Below are positions 20,273-28,716 of a stretch of DNA of 64,000 nt, piece by piece; the stretch's first letter is position 1, and every line of letters begins with the position of its first letter. Under the pieces are notes generated by a model, which worked only from the letters and a program-made list of their open reading frames with translations, did no database searches and had not been told where the DNA came from. The DNA comes from an uncultured cyanobacterium (GTDB lineage: Bacteria > Cyanobacteriota > Cyanobacteriia > PCC-6307 > Cyanobiaceae). A program made the position numbers and the translations under genes. Location: positions 52,313 to 116,312 of the forward strand of contig CAIZQU010000162.1 in the NCBI GenBank assembly GCA_903935205.1. The letters run 5' to 3'.

Positions 20273-20314
20273 GTCGCAACCGATACATGACGGCGACGGG
20301 ACGATTTGTAAGTT
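20273..20314 (+). promoter_or_regulatory. Putative NtcA-activated promoter of urtA
   Basis: The sequence GTCGCAACCGATAC at 20273-20286 matches the NtcA box GTA-N8-TAC at five of six defined bases. Exactly 22 bp later comes TAAGTT (20309-20314), which fits the TAN3T -10 box. NtcA-activated promoters in cyanobacteria use this arrangement with 22-23 bp spacing. Transcription would start near 20321, about 45 nt before the urtA ATG. This would place urea uptake under nitrogen control, as known for urt operons. The match is by eye only. Confidence 0.6.
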
Positions 20315-20364
20315 TCGATGGCCGGCAGATTCACGGCTTCATTTCCAATCAGAAACGTCGAAAC

Positions 20365-21657
20365 ATGATTCTCAATCTTTCCAGGCGTCTCGCGGTTGGT
20401 GCCGCCGCTGGCGCAATGACCGTCTCCCTCGCCGCTTGTGGTGGCGGCGGTGGTGGCGGCAACTTTGATGGCGAAATTAAGGTTGGCATCCTCCATTCAC
20501 TGAGTGGCACCATGGCCATCTCCGAAACCACCCTCAAAGAGGTGGAGGAGATGGCGATCAAGGAAATCAATGATGCCGGTGGCGTGAACGTCGGCGGCAA
20601 AAAGTACAAGATCACCGCCATTTCTGAGGATGGTGCTTCCGATTGGCCTACCTTCGCTGAAAAATCTCAGAAACTGATTGACGCCGACAAGGTCGCCGTC
20701 GTCTTCGGTGGTTGGACCTCGGCCAGCCGCAAGGCAATGATGCCGGTCTATGAGTCCAAGAACCACATTCTTTTCTATCCGATCCAGTACGAAGGTCAGG
20801 AGTGTTCCAAGAATATCTTCTACACAGGCGCTGTCCCCAATCAGCAGGCCGAGCCTGCCGTGGAATGGCTGATGAAGCAGTACGGGCCCAAGTATGGCAA
20901 GAAGGTTTATCTCGTTGGCTCTGACTACGTCTACCCGAGGACAGCCAACACCATCATCAAGGAGCAGATGAAGGCCCTTGGCGGTGAGACCGTGGGTGAG
21001 GATTACATCCCTCTCGGCAACACTGAGGTCGCCCCGATCATTGCCAAGATCAAGAAAGCCTTCCCCAATGGCGGCATCATCATCAACACCTTGAACGGCG
21101 ACTCCAACGTTGCTCTGTTCAAGCAGTTCAAGGCTGCTGGAATCGATCCGTCCAAGTATCCGATCATGTCCTTCTCCATTGCTGAGGAGGAAATCCGCCA
21201 GATTGGTCCTGAGTACACCACGGGCACATTTGCCGCCTGGAACTTCTTCATGAGCCTGGATACCCCAGCCTCGAAGAAGTTTACTGAGGACTTCCAAGCC
21301 ATGTACGGCAAGGATCGCGTCACTGGCGACCCTGCTGAGTCTGCTTACAACATGGTTTATCTCTGGAAGGCAGCTGTCGAGAAAGCCGGTACCTTCGAAG
21401 ATCTCGACAAGGTGCGCAATGCCATGATTGGCATTAAGTTCGCTGCACCGCAGGGCGAAATCGAGATGTATCCCAACCATCACACCTCTGAGCGTGTGCT
21501 GATTGGCGAGGCAGGTGCAGACGGCCAATTCAAGATCCTCTCAGACACCGTCAAGGCGATCCCTCCTATCCCCTGGAACCAGTTCGTTCCTGAGACCAAG
21601 GGTTTCACCTGTGACTGGACGAAGAATCGTCCTGACGCAGGCAAGTTCAAAATGTGA
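20365..21657 (+). CDS. urtA: Urea ABC transporter substrate-binding lipoprotein
   Basis: 430 residues from the ATG at 20365; the frame is open to 20287, but only this start gives a clean lipoprotein signal peptide ending in the lipobox LAAC, followed by a seven-Gly linker. The mature part (IKVGILHSLSGTMAISE, then EGQECSKNIFYTGAVPNQQ and GSDYVYPRTANTI) is characteristic of UrtA, the urea-specific member of the Leu/Ile/Val binding-protein family. It captures urea in the periplasm for UrtBC. It is the first gene of urtABCDE, and a candidate NtcA promoter lies just upstream. Confidence 0.97.
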   Translation: MILNLSRRLAVGAAAGAMTVSLAACGGGGGGGNFDGEIKVGILHSLSGTMAISETTLKEVEEMAIKEINDAGGVNVGGKKYKITAISEDGASDWPTFAEKSQKLIDADKVAVVFGGWTSASRKAMMPVYESKNHILFYPIQYEGQECSKNIFYTGAVPNQQAEPAVEWLMKQYGPKYGKKVYLVGSDYVYPRTANTIIKEQMKALGGETVGEDYIPLGNTEVAPIIAKIKKAFPNGGIIINTLNGDSNVALFKQFKAAGIDPSKYPIMSFSIAEEEIRQIGPEYTTGTFAAWNFFMSLDTPASKKFTEDFQAMYGKDRVTGDPAESAYNMVYLWKAAVEKAGTFEDLDKVRNAMIGIKFAAPQGEIEMYPNHHTSERVLIGEAGADGQFKILSDTVKAIPPIPWNQFVPETKGFTCDWTKNRPDAGKFKM

Positions 21658-21738
21658 TCTGAGAACCCTGTTCTCAGTACCACTCCGTCTCGGGTCCGGC
21701 TCAGTCGGGCCTGAGACTTTCTTATAGCCTCTTCTGAA

Positions 21739-22896
21739 GTGGAACTTTTCTTCTCTCAGATCCTGGACGGACTCAGCATTGGCTCTGTGCTGTTGGTCTC
21801 GGCCACTGGTCTGGCCATTGTCTTCGGCTTGATGGGCGTGATCAATCTTGCCCATGGCGAGTTCATGATGCTTGGGGCCTATGTCACCTTCGTGGTGCAG
21901 TCCATCTTCAAGCCGATGGGTGGGGTTTTGTTTGAGCTTTATTTCCCCATCGCCTTGGTGGCCTCATTTCTGGTCACTGCTCTGGTGGGAGTTCTACTTG
22001 AGAAAACCCTCATCCGTCAGCTCTACGGCAGGCCACTGGAGACATTGCTGGCTACCTGGGGCGTGAGCCTGATCCTGGTGCAACTGGTGAGGTCCGTCAC
22101 CACAGCCATGATGCTGGGCATTGTATCGGCGGTTCTGCTCGGCCTCCTGGCTCTGCGCTTTGTAGCTGCCAAGGTCGCTGATCGTCCTTTCTTTCCCTAC
22201 CTGCGAGGCGTGCTTTGGGCCGCTGCTCTTGCCATCGGTCTTGCCATCAACGCAGCCTTGGCCAACATCCGCCCGCTCGCCAATGCCTGGTTCGGACCTC
22301 GCAACATTGACGTGACGGCTCCGCGATGGCTTCAGGGAAGTTGGGGAAAAATAGCAGGTATTGAACTGCCTGGTATTCGCATCTTCATCATTCTCCTGTC
22401 GGCCGTTTTGTTGCTCTCCATGCTTTGGTTCCTGCGACAAAGCGTCTGGGGTCTACGCATGCGTGCTGTCACTCAGAACAGACAGATGAGCAATTGCCTG
22501 GGTATACCCACCGATCGTGTTGACAGCATCACCTTCGGCATCGGTTCAGGCCTGGCTGGGGTGGCCGGAGCTGGAATCACCCTGCTTGGCTCGGTAGGCC
22601 CCAATCTTGGAGCCTCGTATATCGTGTCTTGCTTCATGGTGATTGTGCTTGGCGGTGTGGGTAACCTCACCGGCACTGTGATTGCCTCCCTGTTGCTTGG
22701 CATTCTGCAGTCGGTGATTGGATCTGGATCCATCCTTATTGCATTCCCGAATCTTCCTGCCAGCGTTAAGGGGGTTGTTGAATTCTTTGCCACCACAAGC
22801 ATGTCACTTGTGTTGGTTTTTATCTTCATCATCGCCTTCCTGCAGTTCCGGCCCAACGGCATGTTCCCCCAGAAGGGACGTTCTGTAGAAGCCTGA
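21739..22896 (+). CDS. urtB: Urea ABC transporter permease UrtB
   Basis: 385 residues starting with GTG at 21739. Multiple membrane helices are visible, with the LivH-type signature VFGLMGVINLAHGEFMMLGAY and the later VTQNRQMSNCLGIPTDRVDS cytoplasmic loop that couples to the ATPases. The central insert (residues about 125-200) is common in UrtB. It forms the heterodimeric urea channel with UrtC. It lies 81 bp after urtA and 25 bp before urtC. Confidence 0.96.
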   Translation: MELFFSQILDGLSIGSVLLVSATGLAIVFGLMGVINLAHGEFMMLGAYVTFVVQSIFKPMGGVLFELYFPIALVASFLVTALVGVLLEKTLIRQLYGRPLETLLATWGVSLILVQLVRSVTTAMMLGIVSAVLLGLLALRFVAAKVADRPFFPYLRGVLWAAALAIGLAINAALANIRPLANAWFGPRNIDVTAPRWLQGSWGKIAGIELPGIRIFIILLSAVLLLSMLWFLRQSVWGLRMRAVTQNRQMSNCLGIPTDRVDSITFGIGSGLAGVAGAGITLLGSVGPNLGASYIVSCFMVIVLGGVGNLTGTVIASLLLGILQSVIGSGSILIAFPNLPASVKGVVEFFATTSMSLVLVFIFIIAFLQFRPNGMFPQKGRSVEA

Positions 22897-22921
22897 TTCA
22901 GCCCATCCGCTGTTTCCTGTC

Positions 22922-24052
22922 TTGAAACTCTTCCGACGACTCCTCCCCTGGATCCTGCTGGCGTTTGCCTTTTTCATTCTGCCAGTCATCCTGGATGATT
23001 TCCGCCTTAACCTCTTCGGTCGCTACTTTTCCTTGGCCATCACGGCTTTGGCGATCGATTTGATCTGGGGTTATACAGGACTTCTCAGCCTTGGTCAAGG
23101 CATCTTCTTCTCGCTCGGTGGCTATGCCGCAGCGATGTATTTGATGCTCAATACAAAGAGTGAGGCCGGTGGTAACGGCATCCCTAAATTCTTCGAGAAT
23201 TATGGGGTCGATCAGCTCCCCTTCTTTTGGCAGCCATTCTGGTCACCAATCAGCACACTTATTCTGATTTGGTTGATTCCTGCTGTGGTGGCTGGCCTGG
23301 TCGGCTACTTGATCTTCAGGAACCGGATTAAAGGTGTTTATTTCTCGATCATCACCCAAGCGGCGTTGATGGTCTTTTATCACTTCTTTAATGGCCAGCA
23401 GAAGCTTATTAATGGCACCAATGGTCTCAAGACCAGCACCACCGAACTGTTCGGCATGCTGGTTGGATCTGCAGACATGCAAGGTTGGTTGTATCGATTA
23501 ACAGTGTTGCTGCTTCCACTCGCCTTTCTGGTCTGTCGCTACTTCACCAGTGGTCGTTTCGGAGATGCTTTGATCGCCATTCGCGATGATGAAACCCGCT
23601 TGCGGTTCACTGGCTATAACACTGTACCTTTTAAAACCATCGTTTTCATTGTTGCTGGAATTCTTTGTGGTATCTCCGGCGCACTTTATACCGTCCAGTC
23701 AGGAATCGTTTCGCCCCAGTACATGTCGATTGCCATGTCGATTGAGATGGTGATCTGGGTTGCTGTCGGTGGTCGTGGTTCCCTTGTTGGTCCAATCATA
23801 GGCGCGGTTCTAGTTAACTACTTGCGCAGCCTGGTCAGCGAAGCCCTGCCTGAGATGTGGCTGTTCGTGCAAGGGGCGCTCTTCATCTTCGTGGTTGTTT
23901 TGATGCCCGATGGCATCTACGGATGGTTCACCAAAGGTGGTTTTTCGAAACTGTTGGCGGCCTTCGGGATTGCTCCCAAAACACCGATCTACCCCAGGCT
24001 CGATCGCGAAGTGGTTCCTGTCAGCGAAGGTCGCGCCATCTCCAAGGACTGA
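22922..24052 (+). CDS. urtC: Urea ABC transporter permease UrtC
   Basis: 376 residues with a TTG start at 22922, the only start that leaves the first membrane helix (LLPWILLAFAFFILPVIL) complete. The family motif DLIWGYTGLLSLGQGIFFSLGGYAAAMYL and the coupling loop RDDETRLRFTGYNTVPFKT identify a LivM-type urea permease. It pairs with UrtB. The weak TTG start could lower its translation relative to its neighbours. Confidence 0.96.
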   Translation: MKLFRRLLPWILLAFAFFILPVILDDFRLNLFGRYFSLAITALAIDLIWGYTGLLSLGQGIFFSLGGYAAAMYLMLNTKSEAGGNGIPKFFENYGVDQLPFFWQPFWSPISTLILIWLIPAVVAGLVGYLIFRNRIKGVYFSIITQAALMVFYHFFNGQQKLINGTNGLKTSTTELFGMLVGSADMQGWLYRLTVLLLPLAFLVCRYFTSGRFGDALIAIRDDETRLRFTGYNTVPFKTIVFIVAGILCGISGALYTVQSGIVSPQYMSIAMSIEMVIWVAVGGRGSLVGPIIGAVLVNYLRSLVSEALPEMWLFVQGALFIFVVVLMPDGIYGWFTKGGFSKLLAAFGIAPKTPIYPRLDREVVPVSEGRAISKD

Positions 24053-24107
24053 TTGTTTCTTAGGCGACGTCTGAGCTTCCTGATCCTTCCCACTACTCCA
24101 CCGCTTC

Positions 24108-24854
24108 ATGACCACACCCCTCCTCGAAATCAATGATGTCAGCGTAAGCTTCGACGGCTTCTTCGCTTTGACAGATCTTTCATTAAGCCTTTATCCCGGC
24201 GAGCTCCGTTCTGTCATCGGCCCGAACGGCGCTGGTAAGACAACCTTTCTTGATGTGATCACTGGCAAAGTGAAGCCTTTGAAAGGCACTGTCAAGTATC
24301 TTGGTGATAGCTTGGTTGGTCTCAGTGAGCATCAGATCTCCCGCCGCGGAATCGGTCGCAAGTTCCAAACACCCCGTGTGTTTGAGAATCTCGATGTGAT
24401 TCGAAATCTGGAGCTGGCTGCCTCCCCTGCGAAGGGGCCTTTCGCCCTACTGAGCCAAGCCATACCGCCCTCAGCCCGTGACAATGTCCATCGTTTGTTG
24501 GATTATGTCGGCCTTGCTCCCTACGCCAGGGTGCAAGCGGGTTCTTTGTCTCACGGTCAGAAGCAGTGGCTGGCGATTGCCATGTTGGTGGCCCAGTCCC
24601 CCCAGGTTCTGTTGCTCGATGAACCCGTTGCCGGTCTCACCGATGAGGAGACCGTACGCACGGCCGAACTGATCAAGTCACTGGCTGGCGATCACACGGT
24701 GCTTGTCATTGAACACGACATGGAATTCATTCGTGATCTCAATGCGCCTGTCACCGTGCTGCACCAAGGGCGTGTACTCACCGAGGGCAGCCTCGACGAT
24801 GTGCAGAAAGACCCAAGGGTGATTGAGGTTTACCTCGGCCAAAGCCAGGACTGA
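24108..24854 (+). CDS. urtD: Urea ABC transporter ATP-binding protein UrtD
   Basis: 248 residues, LivG type. Walker A is GPNGAGKTTF; the BCAA/urea-type motif GIGRKFQTPRVFENL follows; the signature is SLSHGQKQWLAIAM (the LSHGQKQWLEI form typical of UrtD rather than LSGGQ); Walker B is VLLLDEPVAGLT, with the switch His in VIEHDMEF. It energises urea import with UrtE. Confidence 0.96.
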   Translation: MTTPLLEINDVSVSFDGFFALTDLSLSLYPGELRSVIGPNGAGKTTFLDVITGKVKPLKGTVKYLGDSLVGLSEHQISRRGIGRKFQTPRVFENLDVIRNLELAASPAKGPFALLSQAIPPSARDNVHRLLDYVGLAPYARVQAGSLSHGQKQWLAIAMLVAQSPQVLLLDEPVAGLTDEETVRTAELIKSLAGDHTVLVIEHDMEFIRDLNAPVTVLHQGRVLTEGSLDDVQKDPRVIEVYLGQSQD

Positions 24855-24892
24855 ACTCCTGAATTTCCTCTGCTAACCGATTGAATCCAGCC

Positions 24893-25642
24893 ATGATCAG
24901 CCAAGCTCCAGGCGCAGCAACCAGCACGGGCGGAAAGTCCATCCTGAGGGTGAGCGGGCTTAACGTTTACTATGGCGAAAGCCATATTCTTCGCGATGTT
25001 GATCTTCGGATTCATGAAGGGGAGATGGTCTGTTTGATCGGCCGAAATGGTGTCGGCAAAACGACTTTTCTCAAAACTGTAATCGGCCTGCTCCAGCAAA
25101 AGTCGGGCACGATTGATTATGACGGCAACTCGCTTCAAGCCCAACCTCCCTATAAGCGGGCCCGCTCCGGCATCGGCTATGTATCGCAAGGGCGTGACAT
25201 CATTCCCCAGCTCACTGTCAAAGAAAACCTGTTGCTGGGCATGGAGGCCCTTCCTGGTGGCTTGTCCCGCAACCGCCACATCGATCCTCTGGTATTCGAT
25301 CTCTTCCCCATTCTCGAAAAGTTTCTCGGCCGCAAGGGAGGTGATCTCAGCGGTGGTCAGCAGCAGCAGCTGGCGATCGCTCGGGCCCTTGTGGGTAAGC
25401 CCAAGCTTCTACTTCTGGACGAGCCTACTGAAGGAATCCAACCTTCTATCATTCTCGACATCGAGCGAGCGGTTAAGCGTATTATGAAAGAAACGGGAAT
25501 CAGCGTGCTGCTGGTTGAGCAGCATTTACATTTTGTTCGTCAGTCCAATTTCTACTACGCGATGCAGCGAGGCGGGATTGTGGCGAGTGGACCTACCAGC
25601 AGCTTGAGCGATGCCGTTGTTCAGGAATTCTTGACCGTCTGA
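24893..25642 (+). CDS. urtE: Urea ABC transporter ATP-binding protein UrtE
   Basis: 249 residues from the ATG at 24893; a TTG four codons upstream (24881) is an alternative. LivF type: Walker A GRNGVGKTTFLKTVIG, signature LSGGQQQQLAIARAL, Walker B KLLLLDEPTEGIQPSII and the H-loop LLVEQHLHF. It is the second ATPase of the urea importer and the last gene of the operon, followed by a clear terminator. Confidence 0.96.
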   Translation: MISQAPGAATSTGGKSILRVSGLNVYYGESHILRDVDLRIHEGEMVCLIGRNGVGKTTFLKTVIGLLQQKSGTIDYDGNSLQAQPPYKRARSGIGYVSQGRDIIPQLTVKENLLLGMEALPGGLSRNRHIDPLVFDLFPILEKFLGRKGGDLSGGQQQQLAIARALVGKPKLLLLDEPTEGIQPSIILDIERAVKRIMKETGISVLLVEQHLHFVRQSNFYYAMQRGGIVASGPTSSLSDAVVQEFLTV

Positions 25643-25699
25643 TTCAAGCTTGCAGTTGAAATTGTGGCGCTGCATATTCACGCCCCCAGAGTCTTGGCC

Positions 25700-25733
25700 A
25701 ACCCCAGCTTCACCAACGCAGCTGGGGTTTTTC
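25700..25733 (+). terminator. Rho-independent terminator of the urt operon
   Basis: The perfect 10-bp inverted repeat AACCCCAGCT / AGCTGGGGTT encloses a 10-nt loop and runs into TTTTT. It begins 57 bp after the urtE stop. Confidence 0.88.
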
Positions 25734-25829
25734 TCCGCCTATGATGCGGCGGTGTAGATCTGGATTCTTTGACCGTTTCACTTCTGGTGGACTGAGATAG
25801 GCTGTTGGCCTTCTGCGGGCCAACCATGA

Positions 25830-25878
25830 AAAAGCCAGCCATAATCATCGGCTAATGATGATATCTTGGCTGGGTTTT
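25830..25878. terminator. Bidirectional hairpin between urtE and the FmdB gene
   Basis: An outer stem AAAAGCCAGCC / GGCTGGGTTTT (one mismatch) surrounds an inner stem ATCATC / GATGAT with a 7-nt loop. Both arms end in an A or T run, so the structure could terminate transcription in both directions. It lies between the convergent urtE and fmdB genes, 38 bp beyond the fmdB stop. Confidence 0.6.
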
Positions 25879-25916
25879 CTGGCCGTGTTCTAACGGCAAG
25901 CAGCGTCGACTGAAAT

Positions 25917-26189
25917 TCAGCAATCGCGGTTCAGCATCCAAGGGCGACTCCCCGCTGCTTCGCGCAACCGAGGCTTCGTTTCGCTGCCAACCGCCTTGCG
26001 CTCGACGCGTGGTTCGCGGCTTTCGACCTTGAGGCGCAAGGGACCGCTAAGTGCCACTGGTGGACTGAAGACTCGCTGACCGGCCTGGCCGCAGCTTGGG
26101 CATTCAGTAGCCGTCGTCCGCTCGCTGATCGTTCGCCATACTTCATAGTGACCGCAACTATTGATGCAGCTGAATTCGTAAACAGGCAC
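25917..26189 (-). CDS. fmdB: FmdB-type zinc-ribbon protein
   Basis: 90 residues from a GTG at 26189. The start PVYEFSC and the pair of Cys motifs are those of the FmdB putative regulatory family, which is commonly encoded beside formamidase. The second knuckle is a normal CPSCG; the first reads CINSCG, a CX3C spacing instead of the usual CX2C. The C-terminal half is basic and rich in Arg/Glu/Ser. It is on the same strand as fmdA, 93 bp downstream, with a strong terminator between them. Its role in regulating formamidase is an inference from the family name and position only. Confidence 0.75.
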   Translation of the reverse strand: MPVYEFSCINSCGHYEVWRTISERTTATECPSCGQAGQRVFSPPVALSGPLRLKVESREPRVERKAVGSETKPRLREAAGSRPWMLNRDC

Positions 26190-26228
26190 GACTCTGGTTG
26201 GTTGGGTGAAGGAAAGAAAAACAAGCCA

Positions 26229-26267
26229 AGAAAAGGGACCAAGAACTCTGGAAAAGTCCTTGGTCCC
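26229..26267 (-). terminator. Terminator after fmdA (minus strand)
   Basis: The perfect 9-bp inverted repeat GGGACCAAG (26235-26243) / CTTGGTCCC (26259-26267) has a 15-nt loop. Read on the minus strand it is followed by TTTTCTT. It lies 15 bp past the fmdA stop, so fmdB is probably expressed by read-through or separately. Confidence 0.8.
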
Positions 26268-26282
26268 GCAAGATACTACCGA

Positions 26283-27488
26283 TCAGCAGGGCAGAATGTC
26301 GCGGTCAAAAATGCTGGTGGGTAGGGCCAGGGTGGCACAGGCATTGGGAATGTCGACAATGCCACTGATTCGGCCTTCCACCGGTGCACAGCTGAGCAGC
26401 AGATAGGCCTGCTCGCCCGTGTATCCGAACTTTTTGAGGTACTCAATGGCATTGAGGCAGGCCCGGCGATAGGCAATGTGCACATCCATGTAGTGCTGCT
26501 TGCCTTCGAATTCATCGACCGAGATCCCCTCAAACACCAGATAGTCCTTGAACTGGGGCTCTACGGGGCTGGTCTTGAACATGGGGTTGACCATGCCGTA
26601 CTTGGCAACACCACCTTTGATGATGTCAACATGCAGGTCGAGGTAGCCCGACATCTCGATGGCTCCGCAGAAGGAGATTTCACCATCGCCTTGGGAGAAG
26701 TGAATATCACCCATCGAGAGCTTGGCTCCCTCCACGTAGACCGGAAAATAAATCCGTGTTCCCCTGGTCAGGTTCTTGATGTCGCAGTTGCCACCGTGTT
26801 CCCGCGGCGGGACGGTGCGGGCGGCCTCATTGGCTACCCGTTCGAATTCCGAGGCGGCGAGGGTGCCGAGGATGGCGCTGTTGGGGTTGGGCAAAGCGGC
26901 CAGGACCGGCTCACTCCCCGAAAGGCCTGCCCCGTAGGTGCGCCGGTCGGGAGCGGTGTTGACGAGCTCGGTCTCGCGACGGTTCCACTCGCGCAGGAGT
27001 TCGTGGGACGGTGCGCAGCCGATCAGGCCAGGGTGGGTGATGCCGGCGAAGCGCACACCGGGGATGTGGCGCGAGCTGGTGTAGATGCCTTCGAAATTCC
27101 AGATCGCCTTGGCGGCTTTCGGGAAATGGTCGGTGAGGAAGCCGCCGCCGTTTTCCTTGGCGAAGATGCCGGTGAAGCCCCACTCGTCGCCCTGGAGGGC
27201 GCCGACGTCAAGAATGTCAACAACCAGGATGTCCCCCGGCTGGGCACCGTTCACCCAGATCGGGCCGCTGAGAACATGGACGACCTCAAGATTGACTTTC
27301 TCAATGTCGCTGGGATCATCGTTGTCTTTGATCTGACCGTCTGTCCAGTCCTTGCATTCGATCCGGAACACATCCCCTGGATTCACCGAAGCCACGGCTG
27401 GGATATCGGGATGCCAGCGGTTATGGCCCGGCATCTCCTGCTGATCCATCGGCTTGGTCAAATCGACCTTGAACAGCGTTTCGGGCAT
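26283..27488 (-). CDS. fmdA: Formamidase
   Basis: 401 residues, full length for the FmdA/AmdA (acetamidase/formamidase) family. It hydrolyses formamide to formate and ammonia in the cytoplasm. Typical segments: KPMDQQEMPGHNRWHPDIPA, PGDVFRIECKDWTDGQI, VHVLSGPIWVNGAQPGDILVVDIL and SMGDIHFSQGDGEISFCGAIEMSG. The C-terminus AYLLLSCAPVEGRISGIVDIPNACATLALPTSIFD is also conserved. Its position directly after the urea transporter makes this a joint small-amide nitrogen locus. The start is an ATG at 27488; a possible but weak NtcA-type box lies upstream. Confidence 0.93.
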   Translation of the reverse strand: MPETLFKVDLTKPMDQQEMPGHNRWHPDIPAVASVNPGDVFRIECKDWTDGQIKDNDDPSDIEKVNLEVVHVLSGPIWVNGAQPGDILVVDILDVGALQGDEWGFTGIFAKENGGGFLTDHFPKAAKAIWNFEGIYTSSRHIPGVRFAGITHPGLIGCAPSHELLREWNRRETELVNTAPDRRTYGAGLSGSEPVLAALPNPNSAILGTLAASEFERVANEAARTVPPREHGGNCDIKNLTRGTRIYFPVYVEGAKLSMGDIHFSQGDGEISFCGAIEMSGYLDLHVDIIKGGVAKYGMVNPMFKTSPVEPQFKDYLVFEGISVDEFEGKQHYMDVHIAYRRACLNAIEYLKKFGYTGEQAYLLLSCAPVEGRISGIVDIPNACATLALPTSIFDRDILPC

Positions 27489-27516
27489 CGGTGCAACGTC
27501 TGATCGGGCATCGTCA

Positions 27517-27558
27517 ATGGAACGCGAGCCGACAGCTCGCCGATGTGTAAACAGCTAC
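27517..27558 (-). promoter_or_regulatory. Possible NtcA-type promoter of fmdA (weak)
   Basis: On the minus strand GTAGCTGTTTACAC (27558-27545) resembles GTA-N8-TAC at five of six defined bases. It is followed after 22 bp by TTCCAT (27522-27517), which misses the expected A of TAN3T. The predicted start of transcription would lie about 20 nt before the fmdA ATG. Two degenerate boxes at the right spacing are suggestive but could be chance. Confidence 0.3.
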
Positions 27559-27695
27559 CGTTTCTGATTGCGGCGGGGCCTTCTGGCAGGTCCCCACAGG
27601 CCATGCCGATCGGGCCAGCCAGGCCAAGCCGCAGCACCCGCTCCGCGGGCTTGATGACGATCCCTGCGGGGGCCGGCGAGGGATCAGGCATGTTC

Positions 27696-27746
27696 TGATC
27701 AAGAGCCAGATCAAGTCTTGATTGTCTTTTGATTTGGCCTTGATCA
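27696..27746. repeat. Long imperfect hairpin upstream of fmdA
   Basis: TGATCAAG pairs with CTTGATCA on the outside, and GCCAGATCAA pairs with TTGATTTGGC inside, giving an 18-bp stem with one bulged A and one G-T wobble around a 14-nt loop. There is no T run next to it on either strand. It may end transcription of the minus-strand lipoprotein gene 85 bp before it, or be a regulatory element for fmdA. Confidence 0.65.
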
Positions 27747-27830
27747 TCAGTCTTGATGACCAGTCTCGATCCAAAGAAACGCCAACGCTTGAGCGATGCT
27801 CGCCAGCTCCGAGCGGATTGCGTCTGTCGA

Positions 27831-28310
27831 TCAGCGCGGCTTCAGCTTGCGGTCATCGAATCGCCCCCTCCTGCAGAGGTTGTCGCGCAGTTCGCTGAGC
27901 CAGGCCTGCTCGCCTGCGGCCTGTTGTGCTTCCACGCGACCATTGAAATGGAAGAGCACCTGCCATCGTTCCTGTCCGGCCTGCCCCCCTGTGGCGGACA
28001 GCTTGCGGCCGTACAGGTTGTCGTAGGCAGGCCAGCCCTCGGCCTGGAGACCAGGCATGCTGCAGACCCCGTTCACCTCCAGACGGCGGACGCCTCGCTC
28101 GCCACCGCTCACCGTCACAATCCCCTTGTACAGCCCATTGGGTTGGCCGGGACGAAAGGGTCGCTCCAGCACCACTCTCTCTCTTCCACTGCGCACCAGG
28201 GTGTCCCCCGGGCGGGCACGGGAAACGGGGGTTTCGCTCCCGCCATCGCAGGCCGCCAACAGCAGCAAGGCCAGGAACGGCGCGGAAAGGCGTGAGCGCA
28301 TCGGCGTCAT
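27831..28310 (-). CDS. Hypothetical lipoprotein
   Basis: 159 residues from the ATG at 28310 (a second ATG at 28301 is possible). The N-terminus is a lipoprotein signal (APFLALLLLAAC). The mature protein has no motif I recognise; the segment LYKGIVTVSGGERGVRRLEVNGVC and the later WQVLFHFNGRVEAQQAAGEQAW suggest a small beta-rich domain, and three further Cys could form disulfides. It is divergent from the secreted protein at 28717. Whether it belongs with either neighbour is unclear. Confidence 0.65.
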   Translation of the reverse strand: MTPMRSRLSAPFLALLLLAACDGGSETPVSRARPGDTLVRSGRERVVLERPFRPGQPNGLYKGIVTVSGGERGVRRLEVNGVCSMPGLQAEGWPAYDNLYGRKLSATGGQAGQERWQVLFHFNGRVEAQQAAGEQAWLSELRDNLCRRGRFDDRKLKPR

Positions 28311-28716
28311 GGTTGACGGCCGTCCACTCTCTCGCCCCAGACCGCCCGGCGTCATCGGCGGCACGCTGCTGAGATCGCGCCTCGATGGCGCTGCCATGGG
28401 CCGGAGGTCAGGCGGATGCGGGCCTTCAGGACAGCACCAGCCATCGCCTTGGCCAGGCGGTGGAGGTTGGTCATCCCAGCCGGGCCATGGGTCTCTCTGA
28501 GCCCATCCAGCGACGGACGTTGTCTGTCGTGCGTCCCTGCTCCGAGCTGGTCGGCTCGCCCATGGTCGAGGGGGGCGACCGCCGGGGCTGCTGCACCGCT
28601 CCATCGCGGCCGTGCCGCAGGACTGCCTCGGCTGCCGCAGGGTCCCCCAGCGCCCATGGCCGGCCGGCCCGCCACGTGGCTATGCCGGAAGAGCCCACCT
28701 CCTTGTCTCCCGCGTC
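28311..28716. other. Intergenic region between two divergent secreted-protein genes
   Basis: 406 bp, GC-rich. In-frame open stretches extend upstream of both flanking genes but lack homology-like composition. It should contain both promoters; I see no convincing -10 box, repeat or RNA gene. Confidence 0.4.

Larger units (their letters stand above)
27489..27830. other. Intergenic region upstream of fmdA
   Basis: 342 bp without a gene, between the start of fmdA and the end of the upstream minus-strand lipoprotein gene. It holds a weak NtcA-like box near 27545 and a long hairpin at 27696-27746, both listed separately. The segment 27560-27690 is GC-rich and shows nothing recognisable. Confidence 0.6.
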
